The position numbers and the translations under genes were made by a program. The notes beneath the pieces were generated by a model that was given only the letters and a program-made list of their open reading frames with translations, did no database searches and was not told the DNA's origin. Below are positions 17,001-24,244 of a stretch of DNA of 64,000 nt, in pieces; within the stretch, counting starts at the first letter, position 1, and each line of letters starts with the position of its first letter. This DNA is from Streptomyces sclerotialus (GTDB lineage: Bacteria; Actinomycetota; Actinomycetes; Streptomycetales; Streptomycetaceae): contig NZ_JBFOHP010000002.1 of NCBI RefSeq assembly GCF_040907265.1, positions 868,001-932,000 on the forward strand, read 5' to 3'.

Positions 17001-17160
17001 AGCCGTCGGTGGCGTACGCGCCCCGGCTGCCCGCGTCGAAGCGGACCTCGCCGTCGACCCGCTCGCGCAGCGCCCGCTCCAGCGCGGCCACGTCCAGGTC
17101 CGTCCCGCCGGACACCGCGCGCTTGCGGTCGGTCAGCGCCGCTCGTTCGTTCGGGGCCAT
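14044..17160 (-). CDS. FAD-linked D-2-hydroxyacid dehydrogenase fused to Fe-S/CCG domain (YdiJ-like)
   Basis: 1038 aa; ATG 17160 after GAGGAAGG. Order: PCMH-type FAD domain with LSRGGGTSLGGQCTN (~80-95); FAD-oxidase C-terminal domain with YGHFGQGCVHTRI and GSLSGEHGDGQARG (~490); ferredoxin-like C-x2-C-x2-C-x3-C (CLACKGCKSDCPVG, ~665); then two CCG cysteine clusters (VCCGLTW and EGCCGLAGNFG) as in heterodisulfide/glycolate oxidase electron-transfer domains. The last 40 residues contain a hydrophobic helix (LLTAGALAALGAAAVLAV) then Arg/Ser, consistent with a C-terminal membrane anchor, so electrons may go to the quinone pool. First gene of the operon reaching 9123. D-lactate, glycolate and 2-hydroxyglutarate are all possible substrates. 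Confidence 0.88.
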   Translation of the reverse strand: MAPNERAALTDRKRAVSGGTDLDVAALERALRERVDGEVRFDAGSRGAYATDGSNYRQVPIGVVAPRDVEAGAAAVEVCAEFGAPVLSRGGGTSLGGQCTNTAVVIDWTKYCHRLVSVDPQRRTCVVEPGIVLDDLNRQLAEHGLKFGPKPSTHSHCALGGMIGNNSCGASAQAYGKTADNVRRMEVLTYDGTRMWVGATTDAEFEEAVGAGGRRGELYQGLRRIADRYLADIRRGYPRIPRRVSGYNLDALLPENEFHLARALIGSEGTLVTVLHAELDLVPVPAAEAILVLGYDDICAAADDVPRLLKHCRPTQLEALDGRMAQLMREEGAFLDSLERFPEGESWLLLQFSGDNQEDVDGQACDLLHAINRSEGDPDVAFSDDPEREQKMLKAREAGLGVTARPPDDRETWEGWEDSAVPPDKLGDYLRDLKRLFAEFHYDHPSLYGHFGQGCVHTRIPFDLKTAEGVAAFREFLHRAADLVASYGGSLSGEHGDGQARGELLPKMFGERLVTAFGELKALFDPDDRMNPGKVVAPYRVDENLRLGAGWRPDSHETHFGYPEDDHSFTRAVMRCVGIGNCRTHSGGVMCPSYRATDEEEHSTRGRARLLFEMLGGHADSPVTDGWRSTEVRDALDLCLACKGCKSDCPVGVDMATYKAEFLAHHYEGRLRPAAHYSMGWLPLWARLSRAAPRLVNAALSAPGIGRLGKLAAGVAGERTAPVLAEESFVQWWRARKAPEPDPADPRTVLLWPDTFSTYFHPSIAKSAVRVLEDAGFRVTVPTQAVCCGLTWISTGQLRTAKHVLRRTLDALRPWLEAGTPVIGLEPSCAAVFRADAPELLPEDEDVQRLAGQFRTFAEQLLNHAPDDWRPPRLARTATVQTHCHQHAVLKDDADRELMRRAGIQAEVLDEGCCGLAGNFGFERGHHDLSMKVGELGVLPAVRDAAPSALVLADGFSCRTQIEQGGTGRRALHLAEVLALGLDGPLPATRPEALAQRPDVSARDGRLLTAGALAALGAAAVLAVRSARRSHRTSPTGK

Positions 17161-17210
17161 GGTCACCTTCCTCGTCCGTCTCCGCCTCGGCACCGCCGCC
17201 GTCGCCGGGC

Positions 17211-17260
17211 CGCCCGCCCCTGTGCCGCCGGAACGCCCGCCGGCGGCACAGGGGCGGGCG
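17211..17260. terminator. Perfect 21-bp hairpin terminator
   Basis: Arms 17211-17231 and 17240-17260 are exact reverse complements (starting CGCCCGCCCCTGTGCCGCCG) with an 8-base loop. It lies after the hemerythrin gene and immediately before the start of the FAD/Fe-S operon, both on the minus strand, and would insulate the two. No T-run follows, as is usual in Streptomyces. Confidence 0.8.
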
Positions 17261-17305
17261 TACCGGGAAGCCGCGGCGGGCCGGCGGTCCGGCCCCGGAC
17301 CGGGG

Positions 17306-17863
17306 TTACTTGCCGCGCCCGGTGACGAAGTCCCGGGCCCGGTCGACCAGTCCCGCGCCGGGGGCCAGCAGCTTGTTGGCGGGCGGGGTGCTGGGGGCCT
17401 TGGGGTGCGGCCGGGTGGGCGCCGTCTTCTTCGCGCTGCGGATCTTCTCGCCGAGCTCGTCCAGCTCCTCCTGCGGGCAGGCGTCACGCAGCTGCGGGAA
17501 GAGCCGGCCCTCCTCGTCCCTGACGTGCTCGGTGACCTCGGTGCGCAGCTTGACGACGAGGTGGCTGAAGTCGGGATGCTCGGCCCCGGTCTTCTCCAGG
17601 CTCTTCAGCAGTGTTTCCACCCGGCCGTGGTCGGCTGTCTCCTTGTCGGCGAGCGCGTCCCCGTCCGGGAGGTGCCTGCGCACCGCCGGGTAGAGGTGCT
17701 GCTCCTCGGCCACCGAGTGCCGGACCAGCTCGATCGTCAGCTCGTCGGCCAGCCGCTTGCGCTCCTCCGACCCGGGGACGGCGCCCTCGATGCGTCGGAA
17801 GAGCTCGGTCACCTCGCGGTGGTCAGTGGTCAGTTCCTGGATGACGTCGCCGCCGTGACCCAT
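17306..17863 (-). CDS. Hemerythrin domain-containing protein
   Basis: 185 aa; ATG 17863 chosen because AGGAAAGG is suitably placed for it and too close to the in-frame GTG at 17875. A hemerythrin-like four-helix bundle covers residues 1-135, with iron-ligand type residues in LTTDHREVTELF, RHSVAEEQHLYPAVRRH and EHVRDEEGRLFPQL (HxxxE and ExxxP patterns). The C-terminal 40 residues are Pro/Lys-rich and disordered. The family binds a di-iron centre and is linked to O2, NO or oxidative-stress sensing. A second hemerythrin is at 30089-30667. Ends just upstream of a strong hairpin. Confidence 0.88.
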   Translation of the reverse strand: MGHGGDVIQELTTDHREVTELFRRIEGAVPGSEERKRLADELTIELVRHSVAEEQHLYPAVRRHLPDGDALADKETADHGRVETLLKSLEKTGAEHPDFSHLVVKLRTEVTEHVRDEEGRLFPQLRDACPQEELDELGEKIRSAKKTAPTRPHPKAPSTPPANKLLAPGAGLVDRARDFVTGRGK

Positions 17864-18165
17864 GAGTACTGCCACCTTTCCTGGAAGCGGCGCGGACCGG
17901 ACCTTCCGGGCGCCATCGGACGAGTTCCCGATACCTCAGTCCCGTAACGCCGCAACTCGACCGATCGGGAAGGATTGGGCCGAATGGCCGACTTATCCGT
18001 AAAGGACTGCGCGCCGGGCCGGTTCGACGGTCACCGGCCCGGCGCTTCCCATCCCCATGGGAGCCCATGGCCGACGTCCGGGTCCCATGCACCGCGGCGG
18101 GCAAACCTCCGCGCGCCGAAAATTCGCCGATACCGGCAGGTCAGGGCTGGTGCGGGAGGGGCGCG
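17864..18165. other. 302-bp non-coding region
   Basis: Lies upstream of the hemerythrin gene and downstream of the DUF2267 gene (both minus strand). It holds the 12-bp hairpin at 18011-18045 and a moderately AT-rich stretch (17975-18005) that could contain the hemerythrin promoter. No coding signal on either strand. Confidence 0.45.
18011..18045. terminator. 12-bp GC hairpin, copy 1 of a repeated element
   Basis: GCGCCGGGCCGG (18011-18022), 11-nt loop, CCGGCCCGGCGC (18034-18045), followed on the plus strand by TTCCCATCCCCATGG. The same arms and a near-identical flank recur at 22060-22093. Here it is about 120 bp past the DUF2267 stop codon and can end that transcript. Confidence 0.65.
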
Positions 18166-18561
18166 TCAGGCCATCGGGGTCAGATCGGCCCGGCCGAACA
18201 GCAGGGCGTACCCGCGGGGCAGCTGCGCCAGGATGCGTTGCAGCAGTTCCTCCCCCAGATGGGCGCCGACGGCGGTGAGGACGGTGCTGGCGTCCCAGCG
18301 CGCGGTCGCGTGCGTGGCGCCCTCCGTGCGGGCCGCCAACCGGTCCACGAACTCGCAGGCGGTCCGCCGCCGCTCGTCCGTTATGTCACCGGCGACGATC
18401 CGCGCGGCCTCGGGCGGCAGCGACCGGAGGAAGGCGACGCGCTCCGCGCCGGTGAGCTGGCCGGCGAAGGCCACCAGTATGTGCCGGACGGCCCGCTCGG
18501 CCTCCGCCATGGTCCGGTAGCGCCCCGAGGTCCGCACCGCCGCGAGCAGGTCGCCGCCCAT
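18166..18561 (-). CDS. DUF2267 domain protein
   Basis: 131 aa; ATG 18561 preceded by GAGGAGGCGG. The pattern AERAVRHILVAFAGQLTGAERVAFLRSLPPEAARI and later DASTVLTAVGAHLGEELLQRILAQLPRGYALLF is the repeated helical unit of DUF2267 (two half-repeats). Soluble, all-alpha; function unknown. Such proteins are frequent in stress-related neighbourhoods with hemerythrin and CBS-domain genes, as here. It is divergent from the FAD-Rieske gene, sharing a 171-bp intergenic region that contains a 9-bp hairpin (18591-18613). Confidence 0.8.
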   Translation of the reverse strand: MGGDLLAAVRTSGRYRTMAEAERAVRHILVAFAGQLTGAERVAFLRSLPPEAARIVAGDITDERRRTACEFVDRLAARTEGATHATARWDASTVLTAVGAHLGEELLQRILAQLPRGYALLFGRADLTPMA

Positions 18562-18590
18562 GATGCCGCCTCCTCTGGTCCCTTCCATGG

Positions 18591-18613
18591 TGCGGCTCCC
18601 GCCCGGAGCCGCA
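18591..18613. promoter_or_regulatory. 9-bp hairpin in divergent intergenic region
   Basis: TGCGGCTCC (18591-18599), loop CGCCC, GGAGCCGCA (18605-18613), between the DUF2267 gene and the FAD-Rieske gene. If transcribed with DUF2267 it would lie in the 5' leader, 30 nt before the start codon. Role unknown: operator or leader structure. Confidence 0.35.
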
Positions 18614-18732
18614 ACCCATGCGCAGGGCGGGCCCGCGTCCCGCACCGACGCGCGGCGGCCGTCGCCCTCCGTACGGGCGCATCCCCGCACCGGCAGGCTT
18701 CGGCCAGGCCGGGGAGGGGCACCCGTCCCCGC

Positions 18733-20277
18733 ATGTCCCACATCTCAGATCTTCCCGGCATCGACGAGTCGTACTGGATGGCCAGCGCGCACACCACCTC
18801 GTACGCCCCGCTCACCGAGGACACCGAAGCCGACGTGACGGTGATCGGAGGCGGCATCGCGGGGCTCTGCACGGCGTGGGAGCTGTCGAGAGCCGGCCGG
18901 CGCGTCGTCGTCCTCGAAGCGGACCGGATCGCGGCGGGCGTCACCGGCTACACCACCGCCAAGCTCTCCGCGCTGCACACCCTGGTCTACGACCGGCTGC
19001 GCCGCACCCGTGGCAGCGGAGCCGCGCTCCAGTACGCCGTCTCCCAGCAGGGCGCGGTCGAGCGGGTCGCCGAGGTCGCGCAGGAGCTGGGCATCGACTG
19101 CGAGCTGGAGCGGTTCCCCGCGTTCACCTACGTCCGTGACCCGGCGGGCACCGACCAGCTGCGCGCCGAGGCCGACGCCGCGCAGGAGGCGGGCCTGCCG
19201 GCCTCGTACGTCACCGAGACCGGGCTGCCGTTCGACGTGGCCGGTGCGGTGCGCGTCGAGGACCAGCTCCTCTTCCATCCCCGCAAGTACCTGCTGGCGC
19301 TCGCCGAGGACCTGCGGGGACACGGCGGTGCGGTGTACGAGCGGACGCGCGCCACCGGGCTGCACGAGGGCTCGCCCTGCCGGGTGACGACCGAGACCGG
19401 CGCGACGGTGACCTCCCGCGAGGTGGTCGTCGCCACGCACTACCCGGTGTTCGACCGGGCCCTGCTGTTCACCCGGCTCTCGCCGCGCCGGGAGCTGGTG
19501 GTCGCCGCGCCCATCGAGGCCGGCCGGGACATCGGCGGGATGTACATCACCGAGGAGGAGGGCAAGCGCTCGGTACGCACCGCGCCGTACGGCGACGACC
19601 GGCGGCTGCTCGTCGTCACCGGCGAGACCTTCACCCCCGGTACGGGCGACACCGTCGAGCGGTTCCGGAAGCTCGCCGGCTGGACCGAGCGGAACTTCCC
19701 CGGCACGGAGGTCGCCTACCGGTGGGCGGCCCAGGACAACGACTCCACCGACACGGTGCCGCTGGTCGGGCCGTTCCACCCGGGCGCCCGGCACACCTAC
19801 GTCGCCACCGGCTTCGGCGGCTGGGGGCTGAGCGGCGGTGTGATGGCGGGCCGCCTGATCGCCGGGCTGATCGCCGGGGACCCGCCGCCGTGGGCCGGGC
19901 TGTACGACCCGCGGCGGCTGTGGGGTCCGGTCCGGGAGGCGCCCGCCTTCCTCAGCCACCAGGCGAAGGTCGGCCTGCACTTCATCGGCGACCGGCTGCG
20001 CACCACGCACGTCGACTCGGTCGCGGACATTCCGCCCGGAACCGGCGCGGTGGTACGGGTGGACGGCCGGCGGTGCGCGGTGTACCGGGACGAGGACGGC
20101 ACCGTGCAGGCGGTCTCGGCCCGCTGCACCCACCTGGGCTGTCTGGTCGCGTTCAACGCGGCGGAGACGGCGTGGGAGTGCCCCTGCCACGGCTCCCGCT
20201 TCGGCACGGAGGGCACCGTACTCCAAGGTCCGGCGCTGCACCCGCTGGAGCAGCTGGACATCGGCACCGACGTGTAA
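18733..20277 (+). CDS. FAD-dependent oxidoreductase with C-terminal Rieske [2Fe-2S] domain
   Basis: 514 aa. Residues 35-400 form a DAO-type FAD fold: VIGGGIAGLCTAWELSRAGR (37-56), then AGVTGYTTAKLSALH and, near 380, TGFGGWGLSGGVMAGRLIA. Residues ~415-514 form a Rieske domain: C465-T-H467 and C483-P-C-H486 bind the cluster; C470 and C485 can form the disulfide typical of high-potential bc1-type Rieske proteins. Substrate unknown; the fusion implies internal electron transfer from FAD to the cluster or the reverse. The ATG at 18733 has only a weak, distant GAGGGG. Followed after 79 bp by an epimerase gene in the same direction. Confidence 0.9.
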   Translation: MSHISDLPGIDESYWMASAHTTSYAPLTEDTEADVTVIGGGIAGLCTAWELSRAGRRVVVLEADRIAAGVTGYTTAKLSALHTLVYDRLRRTRGSGAALQYAVSQQGAVERVAEVAQELGIDCELERFPAFTYVRDPAGTDQLRAEADAAQEAGLPASYVTETGLPFDVAGAVRVEDQLLFHPRKYLLALAEDLRGHGGAVYERTRATGLHEGSPCRVTTETGATVTSREVVVATHYPVFDRALLFTRLSPRRELVVAAPIEAGRDIGGMYITEEEGKRSVRTAPYGDDRRLLVVTGETFTPGTGDTVERFRKLAGWTERNFPGTEVAYRWAAQDNDSTDTVPLVGPFHPGARHTYVATGFGGWGLSGGVMAGRLIAGLIAGDPPPWAGLYDPRRLWGPVREAPAFLSHQAKVGLHFIGDRLRTTHVDSVADIPPGTGAVVRVDGRRCAVYRDEDGTVQAVSARCTHLGCLVAFNAAETAWECPCHGSRFGTEGTVLQGPALHPLEQLDIGTDV

Positions 20278-20356
20278 CGGCGGGCCCGCGGGGCACCCAG
20301 GACGGGCACCTTCCGTCCGCCTCGCCGACGCGTCGGCGGCAGAGAGGAAACAGCTG

Positions 20357-21397
20357 ATGAGCAGTGCTTCCCAGCGGCGGGTCGTGGTGACCGGCGCCAC
20401 CGGTAACGTCGGCACCAGTGTGGTCCGCGTGCTGAGTGAGGACCCGCAGGTCGACGAGGTCCACTGCGTCGCGCGCCGCATGCCGCGCAGCTCGCCGGAG
20501 AAGACCACATGGACCGCGGCCGACATCGCGGACGAGGCGTACGACCTCGCCGCCGACTTCGCGGGCGCGTCCGCCGTGGTACATCTCGCCTGGGCCTTCC
20601 AGCCCACCCACCGCCCGCCGGAGACCTGGCGCACCAACGTCCTCGGCAGCATGCGGGTCTTCGAGGCGGCGGCCAGGGCCGGCGTGCCCGCGCTGGTCCA
20701 CGCGTCCTCGGTCGGTGCCTACTCCCCCGGCCCCAAGGACCACAAGGTGGACGAGGAGTGGCCCACCCACGGCTGGCCGGACGCCGCTTACTGCCGCGAG
20801 AAGGCGTACCTGGAACGGGTCCTGGACGGCTTCGAGCGGGACCACCCCGACATGCGGGTGGTCCGCATGCGCCCGGGGTTCCTCTTCAAGGAGGAGTCGG
20901 CGTCCGAGCAGCGGCGGATCTTCGGCGGCGTCGCGACACCCGCGCAGCTCGGCAAGCTGGCCCGTCCCGGGCTGCTGCCGTTCCTGCCGGACATCCCGGG
21001 CCTGCGCTTCCAGGTGCTGCACACCGACGACGCGGCCGGCGCCTACCGGCTGGCCGTCCTCGGTGAGGCACGCGGCGCCTTCAACCTCGCGGCCGAACCG
21101 CCGGTGGACATGCCCTTCCTCGCCCGGCTGCTGAAGGCCCGTACGGTACGGATGCCCGCGGCGGCCGCCCGGGCAGCGCTCGGCACCGGCTGGCGGCTGC
21201 GGCTGGTACGCGCCTCGCCGCACCTGTTCGACGCGGTGCTGGGGCTGCCGCTGATGGACTGCCGCCGGGCGCGCGAGGAGCTGGGCTGGCGGCCGGAGCG
21301 CACCGCGACCGAGGCCGTCGAAGCGCTGCTGAGCGGGCTGCGGAACGAGAGCGGAGCGCCCACGCCGCCCCTGGCGAGCCGGCCGAAAACCGCCTGA
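20357..21397 (+). CDS. NAD-dependent epimerase/dehydratase family protein
   Basis: 346 aa extended SDR; ATG 20357 with AGAGAGGAAACAG. The nucleotide motif TGATGNVGTSVV is near residues 12-23; downstream are VVHLAWAFQP and ASSVGAYSPG. The usual YxxxK is represented by AAYCREKAYLERVL (Y139-C-R-E-K pattern). C-terminal REELGWRPERTATEAVEALL is typical of atypical SDRs acting on sugars or unknown small molecules. No sugar-biosynthesis neighbours; it follows the FAD-Rieske gene and may share its transcript. Substrate unknown. Confidence 0.85.
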   Translation: MSSASQRRVVVTGATGNVGTSVVRVLSEDPQVDEVHCVARRMPRSSPEKTTWTAADIADEAYDLAADFAGASAVVHLAWAFQPTHRPPETWRTNVLGSMRVFEAAARAGVPALVHASSVGAYSPGPKDHKVDEEWPTHGWPDAAYCREKAYLERVLDGFERDHPDMRVVRMRPGFLFKEESASEQRRIFGGVATPAQLGKLARPGLLPFLPDIPGLRFQVLHTDDAAGAYRLAVLGEARGAFNLAAEPPVDMPFLARLLKARTVRMPAAAARAALGTGWRLRLVRASPHLFDAVLGLPLMDCRRAREELGWRPERTATEAVEALLSGLRNESGAPTPPLASRPKTA

Positions 21398-21462
21398 CGG
21401 GCCGGGTGCGCCGGGCCGCCGCCGGGGTTGCTGCGCCGTTGGGCCGAACCTGATCGTCACGG

Positions 21463-21488
21463 GTTTCCGCGGCCGCGGTGACGGGCAC
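21463..21488 (+). promoter_or_regulatory. Possible sigma-B-like promoter for the DUF2795 gene
   Basis: GTTT (21463-21466), 16 bp, GGGCAC (21483-21488): one mismatch from the Streptomyces sigma-B pattern GTTT-N14-16-GGGTAC/T. It is about 100 bp before the ATG at 21587. Low information content, so tentative. Confidence 0.3.
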
Positions 21489-21586
21489 TCCGGGAGCGCC
21501 GCCGGCAGGTCACCGCGCCACCGTGCGCGCCGCGGACGGCTCCGGCGGCAGGCAAGCCCGCAAGCACCGATCCTCTGGAGGACGAC

Positions 21587-22000
21587 ATGGCGGACAAGGG
21601 GAGCGGGCCGGACAGCCCGCTGCACGACGACGAGGTGAAGAAGCGCCTGAAGGGCGAGCTGCAGGCCAATCGCGGCATCCGGGTGGAGGAGGAGCACGAA
21701 GCCGAGCCCGCGGGTGAGGACCAGCCCGCGGTGCAGCGCTCCCCGGAAGGGACCCTCGAAGGCGGCACACCCCCGGGGATGTCCGGCGGCGACGTGGAGC
21801 TGCGGTCGGAGCTGGCCCGCCACCTGGAACCGAGCATCTACCCCGCCGACCGAACCACCGTGCTGGACTCGCTGCGCAGCAACAACGCGCCGGACAGCAT
21901 CCTGGCGCGGGCCGAGAACCTGCCCGGCGGGCAGCAGTTCGGCAACGTGCAGGACATCGCGCGGGCGCTCGGCCTCGGCACCGAGGAGCGCCGTACCTGA
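21587..22000 (+). CDS. DUF2795 domain protein
   Basis: 137 aa; ATG 21587 with CTGGAGGACG. The first 65 residues are charged and disordered. Residues ~70-130 match the DUF2795 pattern: [21 protein letters not shown], then [19 protein letters not shown] and [12 protein letters not shown], a small helical domain common in actinobacterial stress genes. Function unknown. Followed by a 12-bp hairpin and the Ku gene. Confidence 0.8.
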   Translation: MADKGSGPDSPLHDDEVKKRLKGELQANRGIRVEEEHEAEPAGEDQPAVQRSPEGTLEGGTPPGMSGGDVELRSELARHLEPSIYPADRTTVLDSLRSNNAPDSILARAENLPGGQQFGNVQDIARALGLGTEERRT

Positions 22001-22059
22001 ACCGCAGCGGCGGACCCGGGCGCGCACGCCGCCCCGTCCGTCCTCCCCCGGACATGGTT

Positions 22060-22093
22060 GCGCCGGGCCGGATTCTCCCTTCCGGCCCGGCGC
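22060..22093. terminator. 12-bp GC hairpin, copy 2 of a repeated element
   Basis: GCGCCGGGCCGG (22060-22071), 10-nt loop, CCGGCCCGGCGC (22082-22093), then CTTCCCATCTCCCAATGG. Arms are identical to the hairpin at 18011-18045 and the 3' flank is nearly so. It lies 60 bp after the DUF2795 stop codon and 160 bp before Ku. Confidence 0.65.
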
Positions 22094-22251
22094 CTTCCCA
22101 TCTCCCAATGGCCGGCCGCTCGGCCAGGGTGCCGAGTGCCACGCTCTCCCGGACGCAAACCTCCCTGCCGCACCGGCCCTCCGTACGGCGCACGCCGGGA
22201 TGCGGCGGCCGCCCGTACGGGGTGCGATGGGAGCGGAGGAGGTGGCGGTAC

Positions 22252-23286
22252 GTGGCACATGCGGTCTGGGCCGGTGCGCTCTCGTTCGGGCTGGTCGCCC
22301 TGCCGGTGCAGATGGTGACCGCGACGGAGAGCCACACGGTCCACTTCCACCAGTTGCAGCGCGGCACCTCCGACCGGGTGCGCAACAAGCGCGTCAACGA
22401 GCGCACCGGCAAGGAAGTCCGGTACGACGACATCGTCAAGGGCTACGACGCCGGGGACGAGTACGTGCTCGTGGAGCCGGACGAGCTGGACGAGATCGCG
22501 CCGGGCCGGTCGAAGCAACTGGATATCACCGGATTCGTCGATCTCGACGCGGTCGATCCGATCTTCTTCGACCGGACGTACTACCTCGCGCCCAGGAGCA
22601 AGGAGTACGCGAAGGTGTACGGCCTGCTGCGGGAGGCGCTGGCGAAGGCGAACAAGGCCGGCATCGCCACGTTCGTGATGCGCAACCGGGAGTACCTCGT
22701 CGCCGTGAAGGCCGAGGGCGACATCCTGGCGCTGCACACGCTGCACTGGGCGGACGAGGTACGGGACCCGCGCAAGGAGCTGCCGACGCTGCCCGGACGC
22801 GCGAAGCCGGAGAAGAAGGAGCTGGAGACCGCGGTGTCACTGATCGACGCGCTGACCGTCGAATGGGACCCGGCGGACTACCACGACACGTACCAGGAGA
22901 AGGTGCGGCGGCTCATCGAGGCCAAGCGCGCCGGGGAGTCCGTGGAGAAGGCCGAGCCCGCTCCGGAGCCCACCAACGTCATCGACCTGCGCGAGGCCCT
23001 GCAGGCCAGCGTGGACCGCGCGAAGGGCCGCCGGAAGGGCGGCGGGCAGCCGGCGTCGGGCGGGGAGTCGAAGTCCGGCGGGGAATCGAAGTCGGGCAGT
23101 GAACCGAAAGCCGGTCGGAACGCGGAGTCCGGCCGGGCCGGGCTCGACGGGCTCACCAAGGCGGAGCTCTACCGGCGGGCCACCGAGGCGGACGTGCCCG
23201 GCCGCTCCTCGATGGACCGGGACGAACTGATCGAGGCCCTCTCCGGCGGCGGGCCGAAGTCCCGCCGCCGCAAGAAGGCCTCTTGA
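22252..23286 (+). CDS. ku: Ku protein, bacterial NHEJ, with C-terminal SAP/LEM-like extension
   Basis: Homodimeric ring that binds DNA double-strand ends and recruits LigD-type ligase. 344 aa; GTG 22252 follows GGAGGAGG. The Ku core (1-~255) is recognised from [16 protein letters not shown] (6-21), [32 protein letters not shown], and [20 protein letters not shown]. After it come a low-complexity linker with [11 protein letters not shown] repeats (~260-300) and a terminal module [30 protein letters not shown] (301-330) plus a Lys/Arg tail. That module resembles the ends of the 110-aa proteins at 8721-9053 and 47005-47337. The phosphoesterase and ligase partners lie about 10 kb downstream. Confidence 0.95.
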   Translation: MAHAVWAGALSFGLVALPVQMVTATESHTVHFHQLQRGTSDRVRNKRVNERTGKEVRYDDIVKGYDAGDEYVLVEPDELDEIAPGRSKQLDITGFVDLDAVDPIFFDRTYYLAPRSKEYAKVYGLLREALAKANKAGIATFVMRNREYLVAVKAEGDILALHTLHWADEVRDPRKELPTLPGRAKPEKKELETAVSLIDALTVEWDPADYHDTYQEKVRRLIEAKRAGESVEKAEPAPEPTNVIDLREALQASVDRAKGRRKGGGQPASGGESKSGGESKSGSEPKAGRNAESGRAGLDGLTKAELYRRATEADVPGRSSMDRDELIEALSGGGPKSRRRKKAS

Positions 23287-23314
23287 TACGACCTGGCACG
23301 ACGTCAGCGGAGCG

Positions 23315-24244
23315 TCACGGCAGCGGCGTACCGCCCGTGGCGTTCACGATCTCCGCCGTGATGAACCCGGCGTGCTCGGACGCGAGGAACACATAGGCCG
23401 GGGCCATCTCGGCGGGCTGCGCGGGCCGGCCCAGCGGCGCCTGCTTGCCGAACTCCTGCGTGTCCGGCAGCGTCGCCGGGATCAGCGGCGTCCACACCGG
23501 GCCCGGCGCGACGGCGTTCACACGGATGCCGTCGGGGGCGAGCATCTGCGCCAGCCCCTGCGTGAAGGTGACGATGGCGCCCTTGGTCGTCGCGTAGTCC
23601 AGCAGGTGCGGGCTGGGCTTGTACGCCTGCACCGACGTGGTGTTGATGATGGAGCCGCCCTTGGGCATGTGCGGCAGCGACAGCTTCGACAGCCAGAACA
23701 TCGCGTAGAGGTTGGTGTGCATCACGCGGTCGAACTGCTCGGTGCTGATGGCCTGGATGCCGTCCGGCTGGGACATCTGGTACGCCGCGTTGTTCACCAG
23801 GATGTCGATCCGGCCGAGCTCCGCGACGGCCCGCTCCACCAGCTCCCGGCAGGCGGACTCCGTGCGGATGTCGCAGGCGACCGCGACCGCCTTGCGGCCC
23901 GCCTCCTCCACCAGCCGTGTGGTCTCCCGGGCCTCGTCGGCCTCCTCGGGCAGATGGGTGAAGACCACGTCCGCTCCCTCGCGCGCGAACGCCAGCGCCA
24001 CCGCCCGGCCGATACCGGAATCGCCGCCCGTCAGCAGCGCCTTACGGTCCGTCAGCTGTCCGCTGCCGCGGTAGGACTCCTCGCCGTGGTCGGGCGGCGG
24101 GTCCATCGGTCCGGTCCAGCCGGGGTGCTCCTGGTCCTGCTGCCGGAATTCGGGCTTCGGGTATTTCTCCCGGGGGTTCTGCGGCTGCCCGCTCGCGGTG
24201 CCGTTCCCCGCGTCGTCGTGGTGGTCCGGGTTCTGCGCGGCCAC
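23315..24244 (-). CDS. SDR family oxidoreductase, YghA/general-stress type
   Basis: 309 aa. GTG 24244 is chosen because CAGGAGGAAACA sits directly upstream. An N-terminal 65-residue polar leader (NPREKYPKPEFRQQDQEHPG, then MDPPPDHGEESY) is typical of the YghA/GSP39 group of long SDRs. Classical SDR core: TGGDSGIG (72-79), NNAAYQMSQ, S-x12-Y-x3-K with YATTKGA, and PGPVWTPL. Usually NAD(P)-dependent and stress-induced, with sugar or aldehyde substrates. Converges with Ku after a 28-bp gap and is divergent from the gas vesicle operon. Confidence 0.88.
   Translation of the reverse strand: MAAQNPDHHDDAGNGTASGQPQNPREKYPKPEFRQQDQEHPGWTGPMDPPPDHGEESYRGSGQLTDRKALLTGGDSGIGRAVALAFAREGADVVFTHLPEEADEARETTRLVEEAGRKAVAVACDIRTESACRELVERAVAELGRIDILVNNAAYQMSQPDGIQAISTEQFDRVMHTNLYAMFWLSKLSLPHMPKGGSIINTTSVQAYKPSPHLLDYATTKGAIVTFTQGLAQMLAPDGIRVNAVAPGPVWTPLIPATLPDTQEFGKQAPLGRPAQPAEMAPAYVFLASEHAGFITAEIVNATGGTPLP

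Noticed and set aside
22981..23150. [11 protein letters not shown] repeats in Ku as a mobile or CRISPR-like repeat
   Set aside because: The repeats are short, degenerate at DNA level and form a protein linker in frame.
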